Shown here: piece after piece, positions 24,990 through 33,169 of the stretch | Position numbering within the stretch: position 1 is the stretch's first letter | Layout of the letters: every line of letters starts with the position of its first letter | DNA from: Leptospira wolffii serovar Khorat str. Khorat-H2 | Lineage (GTDB): Bacteria > Spirochaetota > Leptospiria > Leptospirales > Leptospiraceae | Direction of reading: 5' to 3' | Assembly (NCBI RefSeq): GCF_000306115.2 | Contig: NZ_AKWX02000007.1 | Location: forward strand, 558,001-622,000 | Length of the DNA stretch: 64,000 nucleotides | Translations under genes and position numbers: made by a program | Notes under the pieces: model-generated | What the model saw: only the letters and a program-made list of their open reading frames with translations | The model's database searches: none | What the model was told of the DNA's origin: nothing

Positions 24990-27239
24990 ATGGAATCCAC
25001 CTCCAAACAATCCGAAACCGATACTTTGTTATCGGAAAGAAGGGAACTCGCTGAGTCCAGGCTGAACTATATCCTTTCTCATACGCCTATTATCTTCTTC
25101 TCCACGGATAAAAAAGGAATCTTGAACTATGCTTCCGGTCGCTTCTTGGAAAAGATCGGGCTTTCCGCGGATTCCATGGTGGGATCTTCCTTTTTGGATT
25201 ACGATTGGAACGCGGAATTTAGGCAATCCGATGGAACGAGCCGTTTCATAAAACCGGCGGAGGCATTGGGGCTCGTTTTAGGCGGCGATGGGGAAGTGGT
25301 CGCGGAAACCGTTTTCGCCTCCCGATTTTTTTCCTTTCGACTCTCTCCTTCCAAGGATGAATCGGGAAGAACCAACGGTATGATCGGAATTGCGATCGAT
25401 ATCACCGACCAGAAACTTGCGGAGAGAGAATTTGCGAGCCGCACCTTAGATTATAAAACCGTAATAGGTGCTTTACCTGTGATCGTTTTTTCGATTTCCC
25501 GGGAAGGAAGGATACTGTTAGCCGAGGGAAAAGGCCTGGAGAGATTGGGATTTCAATCCGGAGAAACCGTAGGGCAGACGATTTATGAGAGAGCGGAGGC
25601 TAGACCGGAAGCTTTGGAGGCTTTTCATAAGGCGCTCGCCGGTGAGGAAAGTTTTTATCAATCCGTACAGAACGGAAGATTTCTAGAAACGAGAATGTAT
25701 CCTAAGATTCGAAACGGAAAGGATACGGAAGAGGTTTTGGGGATCACTTACGATATTTCCGATCGTCTCGTTTACGAATCCAAGGTCCGGGAAAGCGAGG
25801 AGAATTATCGCAATCTTTTCCAGAATAATCCGCAGATCATGATCCTTTTCGATCGAGAAGAATTCAGGGTGGTGGCGGTAAATCGAACCGCTATCCAAAT
25901 TTACGGGTATTCAGAGGAAGAATTCGTAGGAAAGCCGATTCTGGAACTGCGTTTGCCCGAGGATAGGGAAGAAGTCCGAGATAAGATTCGAAATCTGGAG
26001 ATCGGTCCGAACTTTTTCCAAGAAGTCAGGCATATTAGAAAAGATGCAAGTATCATTCATCTGGATCTAGTCACTTCCATGATGAGATTCGGTGGAAAAG
26101 ATTGCGTTCTCGTATCCGGGACGGACGTCTCCGCCAGAGTGGAAACGGAAAAACAAAACAGATTCAACCTGGCGGTTCTTTCTCAAGTGAGCGATGCAGT
26201 CATAGCCCTGGATAACCGTAGAAAGATCGTTTATTATAACGAGCCGGCCGCCTCACTCTACGGGATCGGATCTGAGAATTATATAGGACGTCATTATACG
26301 GATCTATTCACTCCCGAATGGTTCAGTGAAAAAGATAAAGAAAATGCCATGAAAGACTGGGATTTGGAGGGTACCTCCAAAATAGAGTTGGTGCATGTGC
26401 TTCCTTCTGGTCGTAAAATTGCTATTGAAACGAACTTTAAGAGATTCCAAAGCGAAGGAGAGGACGAACCCGGAGTGATCATGGTGAATCGGGATATCAC
26501 CGAAAAGATTGCATCTAGGAATTCCTTGCAACAGGCTTTAAGGGCTTTGGAAAAAACAAATAAGGAATTGGAACAGTTCGCATACGTCGCCTCCCACGAT
26601 CTCCAGGAACCTCTTAGAACCATCGCAAGCTATCTGCAATTGTTGGAGAGGAAATTCCAAGAGGATATCAAACCGGAGATGCGTGAATTCATACGTATTT
26701 CAGTGGAAGCCGCAAAAAGGCAGCAGGGACTGATCGAAAGTCTTCTGAGCTATTCTAGAGTGGGCGCTTCTTCCCTGAAGAAGGAAAAAATATCTTTGCA
26801 CTCCGTCTTGGAGGAAGCAGTAAGAGATCTATCCTCCGTTCTTTCGGATAATTCGGTCAAATTGGAGATAAAGGGAGAACTTCCCGAGGTGTATGCGGAT
26901 TCGGATCAGATTCGCAGGTTACTCACCAATCTCATATCGAACGGAGTCAAGTTCCGGTATCCGAATAGGGATCCGATCGTTTCGGTTTCCTCGCGAAAAA
27001 TTCCGGGGTTTTGGGAGTTCGAAGTCTCCGATAACGGCATAGGCATGGATGCGAAATACTTCGATCGAATCTTTATTATATTTCAAAAGCTGCATGTTCG
27101 AACCCAGTATCCGGGAACGGGTATCGGCCTTTCGATCTGTAAAAAAATCGTGGAGAATCACGGCGGGAGAATATGGGTGAAATCCTCGATAGGAGAGGGA
27201 TCCCAATTCTTCTTTACTCTCCCGGAGGTGAATGGATGA
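24990..27239 (+). CDS. Multi-PAS histidine kinase (HisKA/HATPase_c)
   Basis: A 749-residue soluble kinase. Four PAS units are visible before residue 510; their PAC ends include 'GIAIDITDQK', 'GITYDISDRL', 'LVSGTDVSAR' and 'MVNRDITEK'. The dimerisation domain is classical HisKA of the phytochrome-like group, with 'FAYVASHDLQEPLRTI' and phosphoacceptor His536. The ATPase domain shows 'NLISNGVKF', 'DNGIGM' and 'PGTGIGLSICKKIVE'. Its stop overlaps the start of a receiver gene by the ATGA arrangement. Kinases of this class are commonly paired with Rcp1-like single-domain receivers, exactly what follows here. Confidence 0.9.
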   Translation: MESTSKQSETDTLLSERRELAESRLNYILSHTPIIFFSTDKKGILNYASGRFLEKIGLSADSMVGSSFLDYDWNAEFRQSDGTSRFIKPAEALGLVLGGDGEVVAETVFASRFFSFRLSPSKDESGRTNGMIGIAIDITDQKLAEREFASRTLDYKTVIGALPVIVFSISREGRILLAEGKGLERLGFQSGETVGQTIYERAEARPEALEAFHKALAGEESFYQSVQNGRFLETRMYPKIRNGKDTEEVLGITYDISDRLVYESKVRESEENYRNLFQNNPQIMILFDREEFRVVAVNRTAIQIYGYSEEEFVGKPILELRLPEDREEVRDKIRNLEIGPNFFQEVRHIRKDASIIHLDLVTSMMRFGGKDCVLVSGTDVSARVETEKQNRFNLAVLSQVSDAVIALDNRRKIVYYNEPAASLYGIGSENYIGRHYTDLFTPEWFSEKDKENAMKDWDLEGTSKIELVHVLPSGRKIAIETNFKRFQSEGEDEPGVIMVNRDITEKIASRNSLQQALRALEKTNKELEQFAYVASHDLQEPLRTIASYLQLLERKFQEDIKPEMREFIRISVEAAKRQQGLIESLLSYSRVGASSLKKEKISLHSVLEEAVRDLSSVLSDNSVKLEIKGELPEVYADSDQIRRLLTNLISNGVKFRYPNRDPIVSVSSRKIPGFWEFEVSDNGIGMDAKYFDRIFIIFQKLHVRTQYPGTGIGLSICKKIVENHGGRIWVKSSIGEGSQFFFTLPEVNG

Positions 27240-27679
27240 GCGCTGCCAGAAAGAAATACTTCGATATCCTTCTCGTGGAGGATAACCCCGCGGATGTTCG
27301 GTTAACGATGGAAGCCTTGGGGGATCTGGAATCCGAAAAGCGATTATTCGTTGCCAAAGACGGAGAGGAAGCGATGGATTTCGTAAAAGGAGAAGGGGAA
27401 TTCGTAGGATCTGCCCGTCCGGATCTGATTCTATTAGACCTGAATCTGCCTAAGAAAAACGGTTTGGAAGTCTTGGAAGAATTGAAGTCCGATCCGGACT
27501 ATAAAAGAATCCCGGTGGTGGTATTGACCACTTCCGGATCGGATCGGGACGTGATCGAGACTTTCAATTTGCACGCGAACTCATACATACAAAAGCCGGT
27601 GGAATACGAAAATTTTTTGGAAGCGATGGAAAATCTTAGGGTCTATTGGTTCCGGACGTCTCGGTTACCGCCCAAATGA
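27236..27679 (+). CDS. Single-domain response regulator, Rcp1-like
   Basis: A 147-residue receiver domain without output domain. 'ILLVEDNPADVRLT' supplies the acidic pocket, 'LILLDLNLPKKNG' the phosphoacceptor Asp68, then the Thr of 'VVVLTTSGSD' and the Lys of 'YIQKPVEY'. The start is the ATG at 27236, overlapping the kinase stop and preceded by GGAGGTG. It should accept phosphate from the upstream kinase and pass it on or regulate by protein contact. Its own stop overlaps the next start, again by ATGA. Confidence 0.92.
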   Translation: MSAARKKYFDILLVEDNPADVRLTMEALGDLESEKRLFVAKDGEEAMDFVKGEGEFVGSARPDLILLDLNLPKKNGLEVLEELKSDPDYKRIPVVVLTTSGSDRDVIETFNLHANSYIQKPVEYENFLEAMENLRVYWFRTSRLPPK

Positions 27680-29106
27680 ATGCAAGAGTAGTATCTACTA
27701 AAGAAAAACAAATTCTCGTAGTCGAGGACAATACAGACGACTCCAGATTATTCGAGATTCTATTACACGAAGCGGATCCTAACGGAATCCGTCTTCGTTA
27801 TTGCCTGACTATTTCGGACGCATTAAGCGAATTGAACGAGTATTCTTCCGAAATAGATTGCATCATCCTGGATCTCTCTCTTCCGGACAGTTTCGGTTTG
27901 GACGGTTTCGAGACCCTCAAGAAGAATTTTCCTAAGATTCCCATCGTGATCTGTTCCGGATCGGAGGACGAAACTCTGGCCACCGAAGCCTTGAAAGCGG
28001 GAGCCCAGGATTATCTGATCAAGGGCAAGTTCGATTCCTTGCTACTATTCCGTTCCATTCTATACGCGATCGAAAGGCATTATATGCTCTCCAAATTGGA
28101 GGAGCAATCCTATATGCTTCGGGAAAGCGAAGAAAGATACAGACTGATCTTCGAAAACAATCCGCATCCGGTCATTCTTTACGATTACGACACTTACGAG
28201 ATCGTGGATTCCAATCAGGAAGTCGAGAAAATCTACGGATATAGAAGAGAGGAAGTGAAAGGATTGAGATTTCATAATCTTTTTGAACTTCCGAACGGAA
28301 AGAGGGAAAATCATATTCCCATTCTGAATTACGGCAAGAACGAACCGGAAACCCATCATCATAGAAGAAAGGACGGAAGTCCTCTGCTCGTGGAAAATAC
28401 CTCCTACCGTTTCCGATTGCGCGGGCGAGAAATCGTACTTGCGATTCTCGTCGATATGACCAAGTGGAAACAATCCGAAGATAGTCTGATCCAATCTCTA
28501 AGAGATAAGGAAGCGATGCTCCAGGAGATCCATCATAGGGTGAAGAATAATCTTCAGATCATGGCGAGTCTTTTGAACTTGCAGGCGAATTACGCGAAGA
28601 ATAAGGACGTGATCCGCGAACTAAAGGATACGGAGAGTCGTATCTATTCCATGTCTTTGGTACATAACGAATTGTATAATTCCAAAAATCTTTCGGAGGT
28701 AGGTTTGAGCGCTTACGTGGATAAACTTTTGGATAATCTTTGGAACGTATACGGGATCGGACAAGGGGTGAAAAGACTGGTAGAAGTGGGAGATTTGAGT
28801 CTCGCCGCCGAAAAGGCTTTGCCCATCGGCATGATGATCAACGAGATCGCAACTAACTCCATCAAATACGCCTACGGAGAAAAGAAGGTGGGAGAGTTTT
28901 ATATCCGGGCCAAATCCGGGAAGGGCTCTTTTCGGTTGGAAGTGGGGGATAACGGCAAAGGGATCGCTAATTTTTCGGAAGTGGAAAATAAGGAGACTCT
29001 CGGCTTCCAGCTGATCCGTATTTTGTCGAAACAGCTGAAAGCTAAATTGGATATCCAAACCGGTTCCGAAGGAACACTATATAAGGTGGAATTTCCTTTT
29101 CTCTAG
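27676..29106 (+). CDS. Receiver-PAS-HisKA_2 hybrid histidine kinase
   Basis: A 477-residue protein from the ATG at 27676, which overlaps the receiver stop. Order: receiver domain (about 10-130, Asp66 in 'IILDLSLPDS'), one PAS domain (about 155-265), HisKA_2 with 'EIHHRVKNNLQIM' (His286/His287), HATPase_c with 'INEIATNSIKYAY' and 'DNGKGI'. The receiver lies at the N-terminus, unlike usual hybrid kinases, so this protein is probably controlled by phosphorylation and then signals through its own kinase core. With the two preceding genes it forms a likely phosphorelay. Its stop codon directly abuts the stop codon of the convergent Csp gene. Confidence 0.9.
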   Translation: MNARVVSTKEKQILVVEDNTDDSRLFEILLHEADPNGIRLRYCLTISDALSELNEYSSEIDCIILDLSLPDSFGLDGFETLKKNFPKIPIVICSGSEDETLATEALKAGAQDYLIKGKFDSLLLFRSILYAIERHYMLSKLEEQSYMLRESEERYRLIFENNPHPVILYDYDTYEIVDSNQEVEKIYGYRREEVKGLRFHNLFELPNGKRENHIPILNYGKNEPETHHHRRKDGSPLLVENTSYRFRLRGREIVLAILVDMTKWKQSEDSLIQSLRDKEAMLQEIHHRVKNNLQIMASLLNLQANYAKNKDVIRELKDTESRIYSMSLVHNELYNSKNLSEVGLSAYVDKLLDNLWNVYGIGQGVKRLVEVGDLSLAAEKALPIGMMINEIATNSIKYAYGEKKVGEFYIRAKSGKGSFRLEVGDNGKGIANFSEVENKETLGFQLIRILSKQLKAKLDIQTGSEGTLYKVEFPFL

Positions 29107-29595
29107 TTAGGCGGCGATGATCTTTTTGAATTCCTCGATGCACGCTTTGCAGGAATCGGAGCAATCCTTGCATTCCTGGTGGTGATCCGCGTGTTTATCG
29201 CATTGAGCAGCGCATCTTTCGCAAGACTCCAGGCAGAGGCTCGCGAGTTTCTTGGTTCCCGGAGACTTACGGGAAGCGAGCTTTATGAAAGCTTCGCAAA
29301 GAGCGGAGGTCTCCTCCACGCTTCTCAGGCAATTGGCCATTTCCTGATGACCTTCTCCTAGGAATTCTATGCACATATTGATGCAGATTTGGCCTTTGAC
29401 CACGCATTGAGCCGCAGCGTCTATAGCTCCTACCGGTTGTTTGGAAGCTTTTGGGGCCTGTTCTTTTTTTGAGCCTTTCTTTCCTTTTTTAGGATCATGT
29501 TCATGATCGTGGGCGAAAACGGACGCGCTTGCCATGGCTGCAAAAGCGGCTCCTGTCCATCCCAATAATTGTTTTCTGGAAATCTCTTTCTCCAT
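29107..29595 (-). CDS. Csp1-like four-helix-bundle copper-storage protein
   Basis: A 162-residue exported Cys-rich protein. A signal sequence with 'SRKQLLGW' resembles a Tat signal (Arg-Lys in place of Arg-Arg) and ends near 'SVFAHD'; a His/Lys-rich linker follows. The mature part has 13 Cys spaced as in Csp proteins (residues 64, 71, 75, 89, 100, 121, 125, 128, 132, 142, 145, 149, 152), the same number as I recall for Methylosinus Csp1. These line the bundle core and bind many Cu(I) ions. The role would be copper storage or detoxification in the periplasm. The 145-base divergent region before the GGDEF gene carries an inverted repeat GGGGAAA (29668-29674) / TTTCCCC (29697-29703) that might be regulatory. 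Confidence 0.85.
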   Translation of the reverse strand: MEKEISRKQLLGWTGAAFAAMASASVFAHDHEHDPKKGKKGSKKEQAPKASKQPVGAIDAAAQCVVKGQICINMCIEFLGEGHQEMANCLRSVEETSALCEAFIKLASRKSPGTKKLASLCLESCERCAAQCDKHADHHQECKDCSDSCKACIEEFKKIIAA

Positions 29596-29740
29596 TCTAA
29601 TTACTCCTAGAATGCTCGCAAGGGTATCTTGGTGGAAACTTTTCGTCTCTCAAAAACGGCGAAATCCGGGGAAAAAAACGGCTTTCTTTCCGAAACTTTC
29701 CCCTTAGGCTTGGAAAATTCTTCCCGGTAGTAGCTCGGAT

Positions 29741-30814
29741 TTGAAACCCTCGTCAGATGATTTTATAGTGAAGATGTTGGAACCGACAAAGGAACAAAAA
29801 ACGGCTAACCTCCAGACCGAGACGGATCGAATCCTAATTCTGGACGATGCGCCGGAAAATTGCCTGCTTGTAGAGAGAATCCTAAAGAAAGCGGGCTATT
29901 CGGATGTGGTCTCCACTCAATCTCCGGAGACGGCCTTGGAATGGTTGGGTTTGTCCGGCAATCCTGAGAACCAAAAAGATATTTCCCTTCTTCTCTTGGA
30001 TATACTCTTGCCCGGGGGGATGAACGGTCTGGATATTCTCAAGACCTTGGGATCTAAGGAAGAATTCGCCGATCTCCCCGTAATCATTATCACCGCCATT
30101 CATGACACTCAAACTTTGGAGTCCGCTTTCGACTTGGGAGCGGTGGATTATGTAACGAAGCCTTTCGATGCAAACGAACTCAGAGCCAGAGTTCGCTCTG
30201 CTTTGAGACTGAGGCACGAGATGCTCCAAAGAAAGCAGAGAGAAAAGGATCTGGAAGAAATCACGGACAAACTTTCGGAAGCCTATCAGACATTACTTCG
30301 GGTTTCCCGTACGGACGGACTTTCCGGAATCTGGAACAGAAGATTCTTCGACGAAATCCTGGAAGTGGAATGGAAGAGATCTTGCAGAGGATCCAAGCCT
30401 ATTTCTCTACTTCTATTGGATATAGATTATTTTAAGAAATACAACGATACTTACGGACACCAAGCGGGAGACGAATGTATCCGCAAAGTGGCCGGCGTCC
30501 TAAAAAATACCGCAAGAAGGGCGGGGGATTTTCCGGCCAGATACGGCGGGGAAGAATTTGCGATCATTCTTCCGGAAACGGATTCGGGAAAGGCACTCGT
30601 AGTCGCAGAAACGATTCGAGCAAGAGTCCAGGATCTGAAGATCTCCCACGAAGCGTCGGACGTTTCTCCTTTCGTTTCCGTGAGTATTGGAATCGCCTCC
30701 ACGGTTCCCGATAAAAAAAGCAATCATCTGGACAAGCTTTTGGAAGAATCGGATAAGGCCTTGTACCGTTCCAAAGAATCCGGAAGAAACAAGGTCACCG
30801 TTTACTCCGACTAA
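29741..30814 (+). CDS. Receiver-GGDEF diguanylate cyclase
   Basis: A PleD/WspR-like response regulator. The receiver domain has 'ILILDDAPEN' and Asp87 in 'LLLLDILLPGGMNG' (numbering from the TTG at 29741). After a coiled linker, the GGDEF domain carries the active-site signature 'GGEEF' (about 269-273). RAGD five residues before it is the RxxD inhibitory site, so both synthesis of c-di-GMP and product inhibition are expected. The start is uncertain: TTG 29741 gives the longest protein, GTG 29768 or ATG 29774 would shorten an unconserved tail, and none has a strong ribosome-binding site. No sensor kinase is adjacent on the same strand, though the kinase operon ends only about 630 bases away. 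Confidence 0.88.
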   Translation: MKPSSDDFIVKMLEPTKEQKTANLQTETDRILILDDAPENCLLVERILKKAGYSDVVSTQSPETALEWLGLSGNPENQKDISLLLLDILLPGGMNGLDILKTLGSKEEFADLPVIIITAIHDTQTLESAFDLGAVDYVTKPFDANELRARVRSALRLRHEMLQRKQREKDLEEITDKLSEAYQTLLRVSRTDGLSGIWNRRFFDEILEVEWKRSCRGSKPISLLLLDIDYFKKYNDTYGHQAGDECIRKVAGVLKNTARRAGDFPARYGGEEFAIILPETDSGKALVVAETIRARVQDLKISHEASDVSPFVSVSIGIASTVPDKKSNHLDKLLEESDKALYRSKESGRNKVTVYSD

Positions 30815-30891
30815 CTGCGTTCCTATACTTTCCTCTCCTAGTTTGTAATCGACTTCCATTTCCTTCTGTCCGAAGATGGGCCCGAGGAATC

Positions 30892-31806
30892 ATGCCTACC
30901 GAATTCGAAAGAAGAAAGATCCAAGCCAACGGTTTGGAGTTCGAGGTCTTGAAATTGGGTCGGGGTAAGAACCTGGGCCTTTTTCTACACGGCTTTCCCG
31001 ACGACGCCAGATCCTTTTTACCGTTGATGGAAAAATTCTCGTCTGAGGATTTCACTTGTTATGCTCCTTTCTTAAGAGGCTATTCCAAGGGTTCCGTTCC
31101 GGAAGAATGGAAATCCGGGAAGAATAGAACCGTTTCGATCGCGGATTTGGCCGAAGATCTTGATTCTCTTTTGGAAAGAATCAAGCTAAAGGAAAAGCCG
31201 GATAAGGTTCTTGTCCTAGGGCATGACTGGGGAAGTATTGCCGCTTACGGACTCGCCAATCTTTCTCCCAGTTCTTTCGATATCTTAGCTACCGTTTCCG
31301 TACCTCCCTTGCCTGTTTTTCTCAAGAATCTATTCTTACATCCTTCTCAACTTTTACGGAGTTGGTACATTCTGTATTTCCAATTGAGGTTGGGTATTCC
31401 GGAGAGATCCATTCTGGAAGGAAACCTATTGCGAAAGCTTTGGAAAGATTGGAGTCCGAATTGGGCGATCCCGGAGGAAAGATTTAGGGAAGTAGGACAG
31501 AATCTAAAGGATGAGGAAATTTTAGGGACGGCTCTCGGTTATTATAGAGGGTTACTCACTCCCGATTCCTTTCGGGATTGGAATCGAAGTAGGGAATTGG
31601 TGTTTAGAAAGATTTCTCTTCCTTCAGTGATTCTTTCCGGAGACAGAGACGGTTGTATCGATAAGGATATGTTTGAAGGTTTGGAAACTTCTTTCCGAGC
31701 TCCTTTCGAGTTCCATATAGTTTCCCGGTCGGGTCATTTCCTTCCCTTAGAGAATCCGGACAAAGTCTTTTCCATCGTTCTGGATTTTTGGAAAAGATAC
31801 TCTTGA
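30892..31806 (+). CDS. Alpha/beta hydrolase, epoxide-hydrolase/dehalogenase-like
   Basis: A 304-residue cytoplasmic hydrolase. 'LFLHGFPDDARSF' is the oxyanion motif and 'LGHDWGSIAAYG' places an Asp in the nucleophile position, as in epoxide hydrolases and haloalkane dehalogenases rather than Ser esterases. 'LSGDRDGCID' and 'RSGHFLPLENP' supply the acid and His. GAGGA lies seven bases before the ATG. A good terminator follows, so this is probably a single-gene unit or the end of the GGDEF transcript. Confidence 0.85.
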   Translation: MPTEFERRKIQANGLEFEVLKLGRGKNLGLFLHGFPDDARSFLPLMEKFSSEDFTCYAPFLRGYSKGSVPEEWKSGKNRTVSIADLAEDLDSLLERIKLKEKPDKVLVLGHDWGSIAAYGLANLSPSSFDILATVSVPPLPVFLKNLFLHPSQLLRSWYILYFQLRLGIPERSILEGNLLRKLWKDWSPNWAIPEERFREVGQNLKDEEILGTALGYYRGLLTPDSFRDWNRSRELVFRKISLPSVILSGDRDGCIDKDMFEGLETSFRAPFEFHIVSRSGHFLPLENPDKVFSIVLDFWKRYS

Positions 31807-31842
31807 GAGCGACTTGAGTCCGATTCTTCTTCTAAAATCTGC

Positions 31843-31881
31843 AAATCAGGCGGATTTTTCCCTGATTTCGTCATTTTTTTT
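31843..31881 (+). terminator. Rho-independent terminator
   Basis: Perfect stem AAATCAGG (31843-31850) / CCTGATTT (31861-31868) with a ten-base loop, followed by CGTCA and a run of eight T. Confidence 0.75.
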
Positions 31882-31899
31882 CTCGAAATGGAAATTTGT

Positions 31900-31928
31900 T
31901 TGCGTTGCACTAAGTCTCATCTGTTAAT
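31900..31928 (+). promoter_or_regulatory. Possible promoter for the small gene at 31957
   Basis: TTGCGT (31900-31905), 17 bases, GTTAAT (31923-31928). Each box is a partial match; the position just after a terminator supports it. Confidence 0.35.
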
Positions 31929-31956
31929 ACACGATAAGATAGAAAGAGCAAGTACA

Positions 31957-32328
31957 ATGGCTATATTGGACAAAATCGTACAGGAGTTTAAGAATCGTTT
32001 CTTCGAAACGGTTAAGGTTCCCGTACAAGTTCATTCTTCTTCCGGAGATTTTCCCGCAACTTGGGAAGGGATCGAGGGGACCGCTTTAAGTTTTACCTTG
32101 GATCGTTTCCATCCGGAACCGGAAGGAATGAATGCGATCATAGAAATCAAGGTCCCGTTTTGGAAGGACCCTTTATTATTCTCGGGAAAGCTTTTGGATA
32201 AAAAGGTGGTTCGTTCCAAATCTCCGGAAAGAATTACGGATACCGTTTTGGTTTTCGAATCTGAACTTTCGGATTTTCTAAAGAAGAATCTCCCAAAGAT
32301 AGATCTAAACCCAAAGCCCAAGAAATAA
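31957..32328 (+). CDS. Conserved hypothetical protein (123 aa)
   Basis: I do not recognise the family. The soluble 123-residue product has an N-terminal helix, a beta-rich middle with PilZ-like flavour only by length, and a Lys-rich C-terminus. The ATG at 31957, preceded by AAAGAG, is preferred. The frame runs back to 31888, but that extension crosses the promoter region. It ends two bases before the convergent exonuclease gene's stop. Confidence 0.6.
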   Translation: MAILDKIVQEFKNRFFETVKVPVQVHSSSGDFPATWEGIEGTALSFTLDRFHPEPEGMNAIIEIKVPFWKDPLLFSGKLLDKKVVRSKSPERITDTVLVFESELSDFLKKNLPKIDLNPKPKK

Positions 32329-32330
32329 TC

Positions 32331-33104
32331 CTATTTCTTGGGTAGGTCGATCTCCAGAATCATGGCGGCATGATCGGAGATCACCGGGTCCTTCTTCACT
32401 TCCAGTTTTTTTAATTTTCCTTTTAGTTCGGGAGTTACGAAGAAATAATCGATTCTCCATCCCTTATTATTGCCTCTGGCTCCCGCGCGAAAAGTCCACC
32501 AGGTATATTCCTGTTTTTCAGGATACAATTGTCGAAAGCTGTCTACCCATCCGGTTTCCAAAAATTTAGAAACCCAGGCTCTTTCCTCAGGTAAGAAGCC
32601 GCTATTCTTCGCGTTGCCTTTAGGATCGTGTATGTCTCTTTCCGTATGCGCTATGTTTACGTCTCCGCATAGTATCAGATTGGGATGTTTCTTTTTTAAC
32701 TTCGTGGCAAGTTTCAGGAACTCGTCCAGGAATCTCATTTTAGCGGCTTGGCGGATGTCGCCCGTTGTTCCGGAAGGAAAGTAAACCGTCCAAATCGCAT
32801 AAGAGTCGAATTCCGCCAGAACGCTACGACCTTCGCGGTCGAATTCTTCCACTCCGATCCCGTAGGTAATCTTTTTAGGTTCTTTTTTGGTCCAGAGTCC
32901 GACTCCCGAGTATCCCTTCTTTTCGGCGGAATGGAAATAGGCCTTGTATCCGAGCTGGTCCCAAATCTCCGAAGAGAGTTGGTCCGGTTGAGCCTTAGTC
33001 TCCTGGAAACATACGAAATCCGGCTTTTCGGAGGAGAGCAGATCTCCCAAGCCTTTTCCCCAGGCGGATCGAATCCCGTTGCAATTTAAACAAAAAACTT
33101 TCAT
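32331..33104 (-). CDS. xth: Exodeoxyribonuclease III / AP endonuclease
   Basis: A 257-residue member of the ExoIII/APE1 endonuclease-exonuclease-phosphatase family, acting in base-excision repair at abasic sites. Motifs: '[13 protein letters not shown]' at the N-terminus, 'CFQETKAQ' with the metal-binding Glu, '[13 protein letters not shown]', '[14 protein letters not shown]' with the catalytic Asp/Asn pair, '[19 protein letters not shown]', and '[11 protein letters not shown]' with the catalytic His. The ATG at 33104 gives the standard start; the frame extends to 33152 without conservation. Only 65 bases separate it from divergent hisD. Confidence 0.93.
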   Translation of the reverse strand: MKVFCLNCNGIRSAWGKGLGDLLSSEKPDFVCFQETKAQPDQLSSEIWDQLGYKAYFHSAEKKGYSGVGLWTKKEPKKITYGIGVEEFDREGRSVLAEFDSYAIWTVYFPSGTTGDIRQAAKMRFLDEFLKLATKLKKKHPNLILCGDVNIAHTERDIHDPKGNAKNSGFLPEERAWVSKFLETGWVDSFRQLYPEKQEYTWWTFRAGARGNNKGWRIDYFFVTPELKGKLKKLEVKKDPVISDHAAMILEIDLPKK

Positions 33105-33169
33105 AAGCGTTCGAAACCAACCCAGGATTTTCGGGATGCGAAGTCCGGGCAAAGAAAAAAAATGTCCTT

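Noticed and set aside
31888..31956. N-terminal extension of the small protein at 31957
   Set aside because: It would run through the promoter-like region after the terminator; the internal ATG has a better upstream sequence.
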